DNA from: Onchocerca lupi
Taxonomy: Eukaryota > Nematoda > Chromadorea > Rhabditida > Onchocercidae
Direction of reading: 5' to 3'
Assembly (NCBI GenBank): GCA_028564675.1
Contig: JAOVVO010000440.1
Coordinates: forward strand, 1 to 64,000
Length of the DNA stretch: 64,000 nt
A program made the translations under genes and the position numbers. The notes under the pieces are model-generated. The model saw nothing but the letters and a program-made list of their open reading frames with translations, did not search any database and was not told where the DNA came from. This document shows positions 1 to 12,058 of the stretch, piece after piece; position 1 is the first letter of the stretch; each line of letters begins with the position of its first letter.

Positions 1-1833
1 TACAATGTTATGTAAATAAAAAATAATTTCCAAAGAAGAAATAACCGTTTACTGTAAAGACAACCAATCGAGTTATGTCTCCATTTCAACGATGCAACAA
101 TTTTCAAAGTCTCAATTAACATAAATAGTTAAAATAATAAACGTTCTCATATACTGCATACTATTTTCTATCCATCAAATGATATTAGTAACCGAATAAC
201 GGATAAAACGTAAAATACACAGCAATATTTTGCATTTCTCATTGCACTGGAAGAAATAAGTAAGTTCAGCTATCGTTATCAGTCTTATTGAACTATGCTA
301 TTTCTATGATATCAGAAGATGTGCTGCTGAATTGATATATTACAAACATTCAGCAGAGTAGGGTAGCGATTTCCTACTTTATTATCTTCCATACTGCAAT
401 TAGCTGATTGTTTTCAATTAATTTTGCACCGTATCGTCAAAATTCGTGATTGCATCTCAGAAATTACACAGTAATATTTATCACACTTAAATCGGGAAAT
501 AGTTGTCCAGATGTTTAATCCTACCGATGCAAGCAATGGTGAAGCGATAATTTTGCTATAAGCAGTTTCTATGATAGTTGCAAAAGAAATGAAAATCATA
601 TTTCGTAGTCAAATTTTTCTTAAATATTAATACACTCCCACCATCGATTTGCATTTATTATTTCGAATTTAAATCTCCAATCTTTTGAGTCTCCATTTTC
701 AAGCACTTAAACTTTATATCACTGAATTTTTCTCTTTCCTACTGCAATAAAATTCTTTTTCAATTTCAGAATATACTTTCTCATTAGAATACTGCTAATA
801 ACACATCCAGTTTTGGATTCGATTAAATTTATCGTTTTTTATTCTCAAATGTTTTGTGTGAAAACTTCAGTTGAACTTTACTGACCGAATTAAACCAAAA
901 ACACAACAAATGGTCATTTTCGAGTGAACAAAAAAGAAATGAGGAAGAAGAGAGGTTGTAAATACGAAAAAGTGACTAATCTATTAATGTATTCGTTTGA
1001 TATAAGTTCATTGTTTGAATCGTTAAGCACTGAAGAATTGATATCCATTGATAAAAGAGCTGATTAATTGTTTATTTAATTCAAATTATCATTGTCACCT
1101 CCATTCTTATATGCTCACATATTATGTGATGCAACAGATTATATTTAAGAGAAGTCGGAGCACAACAAACATTGTTAAATATTGACGCTAGGTACGAATC
1201 GCGATATCGAATTCGCGACAATTCTTGGTTATTGTATTTTCATCGCATTATCTGAGATTCACTGATTTATTAATAGAAAATTGTTCAATATATCTTAGTA
1301 ATTCAAAAGAAACACGATTTTCCAGAAATACATAAACTGTATTCTAATATTATAAATAGTTTTTTACAGGACGAAAAAATTTAAGAACAAAATCAAACTT
1401 ATTTCGTTCATAGCATGAGAAAAATTAGAAGTAGATCTACGGGACCCGAAAATTTATAATTCCAATATGAAGAAATTTGAATAGAATTTATGAACACAGA
1501 AACACTGACCAAAAAAAATTTCTTTTGTTTTATTCGAGACAATATTCACTAAGCTGATGCATTTCCTAAACCTGAAGCAACTTTGTATTTCACTGAAATT
1601 AGGATAACCAAAAGAAATAAGCCTTTAAAAAATTTAATTATTTTATTCTAAACTGATTTAAAAATCAATTCATGACCAATATATCCAAAATTAATGACAA
1701 TAACAAAGACTTTTTTTTAGGAGCTGGAGTTCAATCAAAATAGAATGTACTCCATTTTTGAACATTATATTTTTATTATAGAAGATAAATATATTTATTT
1801 CATTACATAAAATCACTAACAATAACCCATGAA
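1..1833. other. Intergenic, no gene seen
   Basis: AT-rich sequence with only short, low-complexity open frames and no exon-like block with good splice borders. The right end holds the 3' flank of MRPL50, including its poly(A) signal at 1794-1799. Confidence 0.6.
1794..1799 (-). terminator. Poly(A) signal of MRPL50
   Basis: TTTATT on the + strand reads AATAAA on the minus strand, about 35 nt beyond the MRPL50 stop codon. Confidence 0.5.
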
Positions 1834-4306
1834 TCATGTATTCCTGAATCTTTTTGTTTTCAAATTATATCTTTTCGTTGGATACCGATCCATACGTTCC
1901 GCAATTTTTGGATCCCAAGGCATTCCCTCGTCTTGATGAGTATAATCAAATGATTCCTCTTCAAAATCGAACCAATCTTTTTTTGGTTTAAACTGTCGAT
2001 ATAATCTCTTGTTTCGTAAACTGAACACTTCGCCTCCTTTCCCGGGAAAAGCTGTTTCACCTATATTTAATAAAGATAAGCAGATAATAGTTTATTGAAG
2101 TAGCGTGGAGGAAGAAAAAAGTTTTCGCAAACCGAAACATTTTTACAGAATTACAGATTCAATGACAATGGAAACAATTCCAATTATATCATTCTAATGG
2201 ATGGAATATATAAGCGATTTAACGTAATGTCTATGTATTTAAAAGTAGCCAAGCTTGAGTTTGAAACTTTATCTGACATGTTTGAGGACGATTTATGTGT
2301 ATTTGTAATCTTAAATTTACATTCATCCATTAATATGATCAATTTTACGAAATAGAGAGTAAGCTAAGCATTAATATTTTCAAAACTATGCCAACATGTA
2401 AACTACTTTATTTTATTTAATATTATAAAATTATGTTGCGGAAGTAGTTACAGTTATGTATGTGGGAAAAACATACATATTCTATAAAGATAAAGTTGTT
2501 TACCTCCATGATAAGAATGAATATCTTCTGGATGGAAACGGAATGGATGTTCCATAATATGTAAATTCTTTGGTAATGTCTGTTTGTTATCACGAGCCAT
2601 TTGTGCATATTCAGTAAGATTTCGGAATGGACGCTCGTAAAAGTCAATCAAATCACCAACTGTTTTCATTTGATGTAATTCGGAATTGGGAACTACATGA
2701 CACAGTCTTTCACCTAACAAATCGAGCAGCTGAAACAATACAAAACTGACAGGAATAATAAAAAATCATATTGATATTGTGATTGATTGATTGATTTTTA
2801 TTCGATAAAATCCAATTAACATCTCACAGAAAAGAAGCTCCAAGAACAGTGAGCAAAGCAAACCTGAAATTTCAAACGCCGATTTTTTGTAAGATCGATG
2901 CTTCTTATATCATCATTTACATCAACAAGAAGTTTATCCATAGCTTCTTTCACTTGATTCTCAAGATCATCCGGTGGCTGGTAGTTGTACCGATATTTTA
3001 AGAACCTGAAATGATAGTTGGAACAAAAAAAAAGAGAAGGAAAAAACGTTTTTCTACACATACAATAAAATGTTGAAATCCAATTACTGAAGTTAGCAAA
3101 TAAATGATCATAAAGTATGCAGTAAAAAAAAATGATCATGAAGTTTGTAGCAAAAACTTAATAATTCAGGCTACAAAATATTATCCTAATATTTAGATTT
3201 TCTTGGTTAACCATTAAATGCAGTTAATCTTAACTATAGAATTATCAATTATCTGAAAAATCCTCAGAAAGTTAATGAAATTGATAAGTCTTGACAGCTT
3301 GCAAAAAAATGAAAGCCTCAATGAATATATACAGATATCTGCTTTGGAACTGACAGTGTATCTTGGAATTAGCAATTCTGATCTTAAAACAGTTTAATAT
3401 TATACAAGAAAACAATGTAAAACAAACCCTCTAGCTCGGATTGAATCCATATCAATTTTTTCCTTTGATGCAACATCCAGAAATTCATCATCCTCTGAAT
3501 GATTCTGTTTTGTTGGTTCATCGCCTGATTTCAACGATGGTAACATTTTTTTCAGCATATTCTAAAAATGAAATATATGCTTTAAAAAGTATAACTAGAA
3601 TACTCCATGCATTTCTGATTCTTGCGTAATTGAATTCATTATTGAATTACAATTAAGTACATGAAAGTACTATTAACCGATACTTAGACTGTAGAATACT
3701 TGAACTTATTACTGAACCAACTCCTGAACATTTCGATTCTTGTTCTTATTATTAAACTTACACCAAGATATTCTGGTATTTGAGCATTTGTGTTCATCAC
3801 TTCAACTATAACCAAACTATTTACTCAAAGCTACCAAAGTTTCGATATTTTAATGAAATCTTTAATCCCATACCTGAATACTAATACATATTATTTGCAG
3901 CCCGTCAAAGGACACTTGAAATGATGATCACAAGTATCAGTCACAAGTCACATGTTTTCTAAGTTTTTTATACGCATATTAGAACACATTGAGATATTTC
4001 CGATCAAAAATTGACTAATTTGAAAAATCGATCCAGTTAACATGATAATTATCACTACTGTTGATCAGGAATGCCATCTCAACGATCATTAACTTTTTCA
4101 TTTTGACCATTCATCCATTCGCATTCATTGTTACTTTCTATATAACAATCATTGAATAATACTATTGGACTAACCTCTGCCTCATCACTCAGTGCCATTC
4201 TTTCATCCATCTCTGATCTCGTTTTCTGACTTGATGACATCTGATCAGGACGTAACTGTGACAATATATTTCGCCATCGCACTCGACATATACGAGAACA
4301 ATTCAT
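1834..4306 (-). CDS. MRPL50: Mitochondrial large ribosomal subunit protein mL50
   Basis: Component of the mitochondrial 39S ribosomal subunit. Five exons on the minus strand: 4306-4175, 3561-3428, 3005-2864, 2729-2504 and 2060-1834. All introns are GT-AG, the phases join, and the protein is 286 aa. The conserved core matches recalled human MRPL50: PPDDL near residue 99, RRLKFQLLDLLGERL, then HVVPNSELHQM, and later NLHI. Human MRPL50 is about 160 aa, so this protein is longer at both ends. The first 88 residues are polar and poorly conserved and probably include the mitochondrial targeting peptide (MNCSRICRVRWR is basic). The C-terminal 75 residues are rich in Asp, Arg and Tyr. An AG lies directly before the ATG, which would suit spliced-leader trans-splicing. 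It is transcribed divergently from RPA2 over about 720 bp. Confidence 0.93.
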
Positions 4307-5026
4307 CTACTTATCTCTTCCTTCGTACGTTCACGTGAATAATGAAATCTTGAAATGAATACGTGAAAATAAGAGAATAAAAACTTTTAGAAAAGAAGAA
4401 ACTGAAAAAGAAACATATACTTTCCCTGACATATATGCATCCCAACCAAAATAAATCAAATAAATTTCAACAATGTTTCTATGCATTATTCTCCAAGTTA
4501 CTAGAACTGAAACACGGTCCTATCTGGAATGTCAGTATACGGTGGTTTTTTTCTTTAAGCGCGTAAATGCTTTATTTGATGTGGCGGATTTGTGTTTTTT
4601 CATTTCTTCACAGGAGAGAGTTCTCTCGACAGAAAATTAAAATTATTTATTTGGTACGCATATTACAGTATGCCCAGTTATTAAGAATTAAGTTGTTGCG
4701 GTCCCTGCTTTTTGTATATTTTCGAGGTGTAAATTACAGTATGTCCTTGCATAGTACTAATTGCTACAAGTAATGAGCACAACAATAATGTTCTGGTACG
4801 ATTTGTGAATTATATTGCATCCTCTAGATTGCAGTATTTATAAATGTATAATATAACATATCTTGTTAAAACATAGTCCATCTTTTGCATTTCATAATGA
4901 TGCGCATATTACAGTATACCTCTTGTTACACCATGGTTTTGTAATATCTGTATTTTGTATTACGTTTTTAACATAATTTATAGAGAACATAAAAAATGTG
5001 CTCATTTTTTGAAGGGATTTGTGGAG
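4307..5026. promoter_or_regulatory. Shared divergent upstream region of MRPL50 and RPA2
   Basis: This 720-bp gap lies between two genes transcribed away from each other, so it must hold both promoters. The half nearer RPA2 has three copies of an ATTACAGTAT element, listed separately. No TATA box can be assigned with confidence. Confidence 0.45.
4656..4920 (+). repeat. Three dispersed ATTACAGTAT elements upstream of RPA2
   Basis: Related blocks sit at 4656-4675 (CGCATATTACAGTATGCCC), 4731-4746 (AAATTACAGTATGTCC) and 4901-4920 (GCGCATATTACAGTATACC). Each ends in TTACAG, so each could be a splice or trans-splice acceptor, or a repeated protein-binding site. A related TTACAGTATG lies just before the EXOC3 start at 51330-51339. 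Confidence 0.45.
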
Positions 5027-7549
5027 ATGGATGGAATTGGATGGGGTGAAGAAAGTTACAATGCGGGATTTGCTGGTGGTTGGGGTGAAGCATCGTTTGT
5101 GGAAACTGACGAATTCAAAGAAAGCAAACATACCGAAAAAGTACCGTTTCCAGCTACAGTCAAAGATCTTAGTCAGTTAGCAAACAGTGAAGAAAAAATG
5201 ACAGCTGGTAAATATAGTTTCAGCACGGTAAGCTATGTGGCATTTGCTATATGGTAGATCAGTTGTAAAAATGTAATTAATCCGGTGAACTGATTCTGTT
5301 AAGAATGTTACTTTACAGCAAAACGTACTTTTTTATTGTTATCTATTTTAGAGCAAGATTTTCGTATCATCTTATCTGGTCTCTGGCGAAAATTATAAAA
5401 CTGAAATTAATGAACAAGAAAAAGAAAAGCAAAAAGAGAGAATAATGAAGAAGGGAAAATACTCCAAATTTCTTATCATCTCTTACCAATCCTATTAGAT
5501 CTTCCAAGCCGGTTTTGGGATATTATTGCTCGGGTTTCCTAAATAATAGTAGAATATAGAAATTAGTGAGACAATTTCCTCGTTTATTCTTTTTTAATAT
5601 CTCAAATTAATACTAATTATTACTAGATATTAATATTGTCTGTTTCATTTACTAGTTATGATTCACTTAAAATTTATTATCACGAGGTGGTAAGTTAAGA
5701 TGGCTCTGGTAAACGATATGCTATCCTTAGCGATTGAACAGGACTGCTGACTTGAGGATAAGTTCTACAAATGTCTATTTTAAGATTCGAGTTGTTGGTC
5801 GTGTGAAAGAATCATTACAAATCGATGGAGGGCAATCTATCGAGTATATGTTATCTGATTATCATGACACGAATGCTACATTCCTCATCATTCACTATAA
5901 AGGCGTAGTAATTTTTATTTTATTGACTGTTCATGTATAAAATCCGATCTTATCTTAATATCTGCTGAAAATTGTTAAGATTAAATTCAAAACATGGTAG
6001 TGCTATGAATTTTTGGAAACTCTTTGTAGAGAGGATATTGCCACTGATTGTTTGCTTGATAAGGATTTTTGATTTTAGTTTGAACTATAATAGCTTTATT
6101 GTTGAATCGACTTAAGTAAATGAATGGCTTATGGTTCTTGTCTTTTTATATATGCAGAATTATTCATAATAGCTGGATTGCAGAAGTTACTTAGGTAGAT
6201 ATCTGTGTTGTTTACCATTCAGAATTTATGACCTTGATAAAAAAAATTCATTATTTGAATCATTTGATTTTCAGTATTTATGATATTGAAAAAGTTTTTT
6301 CAAAAATATTTATATTTTAGCTTGCAAGTGCTGCGACAAATTCAGATGCAGTAGTTGAGGGAACGGATGTATCTGTTGTGGGGAAATTACGAAGTTTTAG
6401 TGAACGACTTTGTATTGTTGCTTTTGATGTAAGTAAGCTTTGGGAAATTCTGTTAACTGCATTTATTGCTCTGTTATCAATTTTAAGAGAATGCTTGTTG
6501 TTCTTTCCTTCTTTCTACGAAAAAAAAAAAAACAGATCCGCTGAAAATAATAGGGATACTTGGCAAGTATTGGACAAGTTTATGATTACTTGCAACATAT
6601 TTAAGTACAGCAAATTCAGGTTCGAGAGATTGAAGACAAGAGAGAGATTGATGCTTTTCATTTGGAAGCTCGACTTGCGCGACTTTTCTACACAAAAGTA
6701 TGTTTTGATTTTTCCAAATAAAAAAGACACTAAAGTTTCTATTTTGAATGGGAAGCTAGCTTTCCTAAGCTCTTAGACTTCTATAATTTGTTAACGATCT
6801 GTTAGTTAATAAAATTTATCTGCAGTTTTCAGTAAGTCTGTCTTCTCCATTTTTTTTATTATTATCTCGATCTTTCTGAGTACTACTACTGCATTATCTC
6901 TCTTCCCAAAACCGATATATTTCATGTCTTAGATCCTAGTAGGGTTTTTTTACATTTTTTTTTTTTTTTTTTTTGTTTTCAATATTAGTAAGTTTGCAAC
7001 ACAAGATGATATTTTCTTGAAAATTTTAAATTCTCTTAGGATGTGCCGGATATTGCGTTATCAGAAAAATGGGCAACTATATCTGAGGGTACAATGTTAC
7101 GTATGAATGAAGAAGGCGGTGGACAAACTAGACCAGCAAGCGATTGGGGCAGCAATGTAGGATCCAATCCGAAAGTAATCAGTAATGCAATTCAACAAAA
7201 TGCATCTCGTTCAATTCCTGATAATGGTTGCCGAGGATTAATTGGTCAGAAAGCTGAGGTAGACTTTTTGGAATTACAAATTTAATATTCCTTATTTTAC
7301 TTGAAGTCTATTGATTATCCATTACTTGATTTTTCAAATATTTGAGTTTTTTACTTGAGCTTTCAGATATTTAAATACTTGCGTAGTAATGGTGATCCGG
7401 TTATTGGCGCTAGTGTTGATGATATACGCACTGGCATCCCGAGAAATCTCTTCAATCCAATTACATTTGCTTCGGATATTGAATATTTGGCTTCTGAAGG
7501 TCTGATTTATGCTACTTCAGATGACGATCATTATGCCGCCAATGCATAA
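5027..7549 (+). CDS. RPA2: Replication protein A 32 kDa subunit
   Basis: Middle subunit of the heterotrimeric single-stranded-DNA-binding complex RPA, used in nuclear replication, repair and recombination. Six exons: 5027-5227, 5731-5904, 6321-6428, 6620-6697, 7040-7258 and 7367-7549. All joins are phase 0 and GT-AG, giving 320 aa (human about 270). The N-terminus is rich in Gly, Ser and Tyr (residues 1-25), as in RPA2, where this region is phosphorylated. The OB fold spans roughly residues 40-187 (VYFKIRVVGRVKE; VSVVGKLRSFSERLCIVAFDV, like human VAGHLRSFQNKKSLVAFKI). A Gly/Ser/Asn-rich linker follows at 188-260. The C-terminal winged helix is 261-320 (DIEYLASEGLIYATSDDDHY, like human FLSNEGHIYSTVDDDHF). 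The start is the first ATG matching the Gly-rich N-terminus. Exon 2 uses a less typical acceptor (CCTTAG). It converges with the E2 gene downstream. Confidence 0.92.
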
Positions 7550-8521
7550 GTTCCAAGCAAGTGATAAAATTTCCGTTATATTCACAATCCTAATTGCCTT
7601 TGATTTTTTGAAAGATTTTATTATTTCATATGCACGCTTTTATAGCTTTAAAAAATTATTTCAAAATACAAGTCATATCCGATCTCTATGCTATTTGCAA
7701 CGATCAGTTCTCTTATTCATTTTCAATTGCTGGCTAAAAAATTTTATCTTTTTGCATGCAAATTGTTGAATAACGTAAGTAATATATAAAATAAATTGGG
7801 CAGGTTGATGGTAAGATGAAAAGTTTTATTCTTCCTATTGCTTTGCGATCCACTGAATATTTGTATGTAATTAAATGAAGCTAAATTCAAAGACTGAAAC
7901 TAGGAATGTTATTTTTGTCAACTACATGGATATTTGTCTACACACTCATGCTTCAAGGAAATTAAGCAATCAGAAAATAATCGTTGTATTGCATATATCA
8001 GAATGATGACATATTACAGGATTTTTTGAAAAATAAGCAATTTTTGAAGATTCCTTAATTACAATTACTCTAGATTGTATTTTATTGAAATTCTGAACCT
8101 AACTATAAATCGGGATGAGATGGAGGTTTCGTTATATGTTATTGATCATTCAGGTTTAATCATATTAGGAAGAGCCATTTGTTTTGTTTTTTTTTTTTTT
8201 TTTTTTTTTTCTCTAAATACCTTAATTTCATATTTCTTTGAAATATTTCATTTGAGAGTAATTTTTTTAACTTGTTTTTGATAAATCCGAAGTTTTCATT
8301 TCTGAAATTTCTTTTTAAATTATAATAATATAAATTAAAGATCAAGTAGATAGGACATATGAAAACAAGGTTAAGTAAACAAGCCTTTGTTCGTAACAGA
8401 AAAGTTAGTTGTAGAGAATGATGACTACCCTGTTCAATCTTTTGGTATTTATGAAGTAGTTAGGAGTTGAATTGGCATACATAATTCATGTTGTTTATTA
8501 GTCGCAGCGTTTTCTTTTCAT
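7550..8521. other. Convergent 3' flanks of RPA2 and the E2 gene
   Basis: No gene is seen. It holds the two 3' untranslated regions and a poly-T run near 8189-8210. AATAAA at 7790-7795 may serve RPA2. TTTATT at 8494-8499 (AATAAA on the minus strand) is 23 nt beyond the E2 stop. Confidence 0.5.
8494..8499 (-). terminator. Poly(A) signal of the E2 gene
   Basis: Minus-strand AATAAA, 23 nt past the TGA stop of the E2 gene. Confidence 0.5.
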
Positions 8522-10125
8522 TCAAATGTTTATCATGGGTTTTTTTTCTGCGTGTTTCTTGGTATGTTCGATGGCCTCATTTATAAATCTTTGTTTATCC
8601 TGAAACTTGGATGTCATCATTATTCTAAAAATCATATCATATTTTCTTGGTTTAATAAAAATCGTGCCATGTTTTCTTGATGTAAGAAATTGAAAAATAT
8701 CTTGACTTTTTCATATATATTTTAGAATTAAAAATATCTATCCTTTTATTTGTATTTCGGTGGGAACTAAATAAATTTCAACTGAATATCTCCGATGATT
8801 TGATATAAATGCTGCAAACTGACATTTTTTGGAGAAATCAGAGTGGAGAGTATGCTATGCACAATATATTACCTTATAGATTTGTTCAGCAATTTGATAA
8901 CGAAGTGGGCGTTCAGGTTCTGGATCGTTGAGTAGGAATATCAAAGATTGTATTACTGAAAGGTAAAAATTTCTGGGCTCTTATAACGTTTTAAATTATA
9001 AGAAAACATAGCTACAGGAGAAGGTTGTCAGATTAACGATTTATATTTGAAGGTTTTGCAATCTTGAAAGTTTAATTTTTTGTTTATAGCTTAATTTATT
9101 TGAGAAATTCTATTTTAGATGTGGGATTTATGCGAAGATTATTTTTTAGTATTTAGGGGAATTATACTGCCAAATAATGTTCGATGTTGCGTATTCATGA
9201 AAAACATGATGTAACCATTAACCGAATGATTTTGATAATCTTAGTTCAAAGTAAATCCTTTAATTTTTCAGTGAAATTTGTTGAAGTATATCAAAATTAA
9301 ATATGCTAAACAAACTGCTCTCAATGTTTGTTCCCGGTTTCCAGTTATCGCATTGCAAAATTGCCAAGCACATTTGCCCCTTTTCATCTATATTTGGATG
9401 ATAAATTGGTGTGACAAAGCGTAAATGAGGTGGTTTGAATGGATAATCGCTAGGGAAAGTTATTCGCAACCGAAACATACCATCATTATATGGTGGTCGT
9501 GGCTAAAAATTCAAAAATTTTGATTAAAATTTGAAATTGCTTTATTGACATTGGTAATATCAATGGAAATGGTAGAAGTAGCAACAGTTGAGAACATAGC
9601 AAGGCATTAAAAAATTTCTAAAAAATTCATTGCTAAATCAGATAAAACAAGGCAGAGTGATGATCATCAATAAATGAATCGAATCGAATAGTTTGGCTAT
9701 TGCTTCTAAAAAGCAATATCCAAAAATCAATTTCTACTCGTATTTAAATATATTATGTCACTTCCAACAAACAAACTATTGAATAATTTAGAGTCTAATG
9801 ATGTGTTTGGAAAACGAATCAAATTGATGAAATTTCTGATTTACCGGTAAAAGCAGTATGTCCCACTGTTTTTGATTATCATTTTGCGCGGTTATTTCAT
9901 GGATATATGTTGGCTTTGAACGTGCTAATTGTGCTCGTTCCTTAATATCATCAATAATATCTACACGAAGAAATTGAAATGACTTCCAATGACATCAATT
10001 TTTTATTAAGTTTCTAAATCAGGAAAGATGATAAATTGCAAGCGAATGCATACTTTCTGAATTCTTAGATTAGCAATAATTGGTGCCTGTTCCAGAGCGG
10101 GTTCTGGCGCTTTTGTCGTCGCCAT
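8522..10125 (-). CDS. E2 ubiquitin-conjugating enzyme, UBE2L3-like
   Basis: Carries ubiquitin, or a related modifier, as a thioester from E1 to E3. Minus-strand exons: 10125-10054, 9960-9845, 9502-9316, 8955-8873 and 8599-8522, giving about 178 aa. UBC-fold landmarks: helix 1 (LRIQK..IIDDIKERA), PPYNDGMFRLRITFP, YPFKPP, the HPN motif (about 98-100) and the catalytic Cys at about 108 in KGQMCL. NWKPGTN and LLNDPEPERPLR follow, with a C-terminal EHTKKHAEKKP. WKP..N and NDPEPEHPLR-like signatures place it nearest UBE2L3/UBE2L6, about 20 residues longer at the N-terminus. Introns 2-4 are clean GT-AG. Intron 1 is odd: exon 1 ends in phase 0 at GTATGC, but exon 2 needs one extra base after its TAG acceptor, so the conserved frame is one base out (see findings). 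Which paralogue this is remains open. Confidence 0.85.
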
Positions 10126-10493
10126 ATTATCCAGTGCTTACAACTTTGATTGCTATTTCGTTAAAGTAGAATGAATTATACCGTTTTTATCGACTTAAAT
10201 AGTGTCATACAGATTTTGCATATTTAAATTATAAATTTCTTTATTCTTTTTGAATGCATACTGCTACATATGAAACGGCACATTCAAATTATGTTTTTCA
10301 TTACTGCAACAGTATAAAAATTTGTTTCACATATTTCACATATTTTTAAGAGATAAAGAATGTATACATTTCTTGCGTAATTTGGATCGATCGCATGATT
10401 TCTGTTCCATTTTTTTTTCTTTCTTTTTTGATATTTATAAAAATTATGTTCCACCCTTAAAATTACTATGAAACAAATAAAAAATATAGATTC

Positions 10494-11002
10494 TGTCGCT
10501 GAAATGAGCGAGGAAGATCGGAGAAATGTGATTTCTTTGTTTTAAGGGAAATAATTTGTAACCCTTGATGGTTCTAAAAAATTTATTTCTTTGTTTCAAA
10601 TCAAATGACTCTATTTTATGGCCTTGTTAAGTAGCTTAAGCTTTTTTTATGGCTATGTCAAATGCTTTAATCTTTGTTTTATACTGTTTTAAATCATACC
10701 ACAGAAGCGCTCCCTTATGCGCTAACAAAGAAAAGCTTTCTTATTTTACGGAGATGCTTTTTTGTGCATCATTTTAAAAGAAAGCTAACGAAGAATGCGG
10801 TTGGATCCTCCGTCTGATATATTTCAAGTTTCTTCTTAGTAGTATCTTTGTTCCATTTTCTCATATCAATAAATAGACATTTACATTGTTTTATGGATAT
10901 AATTGATTTGTAATTGTTCGTACTTTGTCGTATTATCTAAATTTCTGCAATAAAGGTTTAATTACTCAAGTTTGAGATACCGCGAAACATTCGATAACAA
11001 CA
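10494..11002 (+). repeat. Probable 5' LTR of a Pao/BEL element
   Basis: This non-coding block directly precedes the gag-like frames. Its borders are guesses from terminal TG at 10494 and CA at 11002. It contains AATAAA at 10949-10954 and the SL1-like 22-mer at 10955-10976. No matching 3' LTR occurs downstream, so the exact ends cannot be checked here. Confidence 0.4.
10955..10976 (+). promoter_or_regulatory. SL1-like spliced-leader sequence in the LTR
   Basis: These 22 bases match the nematode SL1 leader at 21 of 22 positions. The one difference is at base 12 (T for C, giving ATTACTCAAG). The block starts exactly at the end of AATAAA (10949-10954). It is followed by ATACCG, not the GTAAAC-type donor of a real SL RNA gene, and no Sm site or SL RNA stem-loop follows. 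It therefore looks like a leader copied in from a trans-spliced transcript, not a functional SL RNA gene. Confidence 0.8.
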
Positions 11003-11413
11003 CGATAAAAAACAAGAACCCTTATCATTGTCACGGTTAAGAAGAACAGAGACAAATTTGATCCAGCCAGCCAAATTCGAAATAAGCGACCTAAGGATAC
11101 GTCAAGACAGAATCGACGAAGTAAGCAAATCTTATTCAGATCAACTCATAACAAAATTGAAAGTGAGGGTGATTAAGAGAAAAAAAATAGCAGGTAGGAG
11201 ACAAAAAAGGAAAGTTCTCCTTCATATCTCATAAGAAGGAATTTGTAGTGTCTTGCAAACACTGCAGAAAAGATTATTGAGCAAGCAGCAGAGTTAGAAG
11301 AAAAAAAAAGCGGGATTAAGTTACGAAAAAATAATAAATGGTTAGTACGGCCAAAATCTCATATTGAGAAACAAGTAATAGTAATAGATGGTATAATCTC
11401 CAAGGCAGATAAA

Positions 11414-12058
11414 TTGGAGATAGAATGGAAAGAATTATTGCGTTCAGCAGAAGACGGTGAGTGGGAGAATGATGTTAAATTATATGAAGATTACTTGTAT
11501 AAAGAAGATTGTCCCTTTGACACAGGAAATAAGATTTATAGTAAAAGAGCATCATTGCTGACGGAACTAAATCGAATAAATGAGGCACTCAAAGAAATTA
11601 AAGGAAAATGTGGAATGAGAGATAATGAATCAGCACCAGAAGAAGGGCAAAAGAAAAGCCTGGAAGAATTTATAGAAAAGCTGATCACGACTAGTAAACC
11701 ACCGACTTTAAGTCCAGTAGAATTTGATGGCAAACCGAGAATGTGGGGCCAGTTTATTAGCCAGCTTGTAGGATCAATTCACAATGGGACGGATTTAACA
11801 CCAACACAAAAATTTATGCATCTGTTAAGCAGCTTGAAGGGAGAAGCAAAAGAAGAAATAAGTGACCTCATGGTAAATGAAGAAAACTATATGCTGGCTA
11901 TAAAGAATTTGTATGAACGATATGGCGACAGAAACCAAAGAATAAGTGAACTATATAAAAGTTTAGAAAGAGTTCAATACTCAAACAAAGAACCATTTCG
12001 AAGGATAAGGGAGCTTCTGATCTTATTATCTCAACTAAAAGGATTAGGGGAAAAATAG
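11414..12058 (+). pseudogene. gag-like fragment of the Pao/BEL element
   Basis: A 214-residue Lys/Glu-rich open frame ending in a stop at 12056. Residues around 95-110 (PVEFDGKPRMWGQFISQ) and the following helix resemble the DUF1759 gag region of BEL/Pao elements. Gag-like reading resumes in another frame at 12076 and a third at about 12370, so the gene is shifted at least twice. Confidence 0.8.

Noticed and set aside
6378..6776. 132-codon + strand frame across RPA2 exons 3 and 4
   Set aside because: It is read-through of RPA2 exon 3 into its intron; exon 4 lies in another frame within it.
10955..10976. Possible functional SL RNA gene
   Set aside because: No GT donor follows the leader and no Sm site or SL RNA stem-loops are visible, so it is read as an SL1-like block within an LTR.
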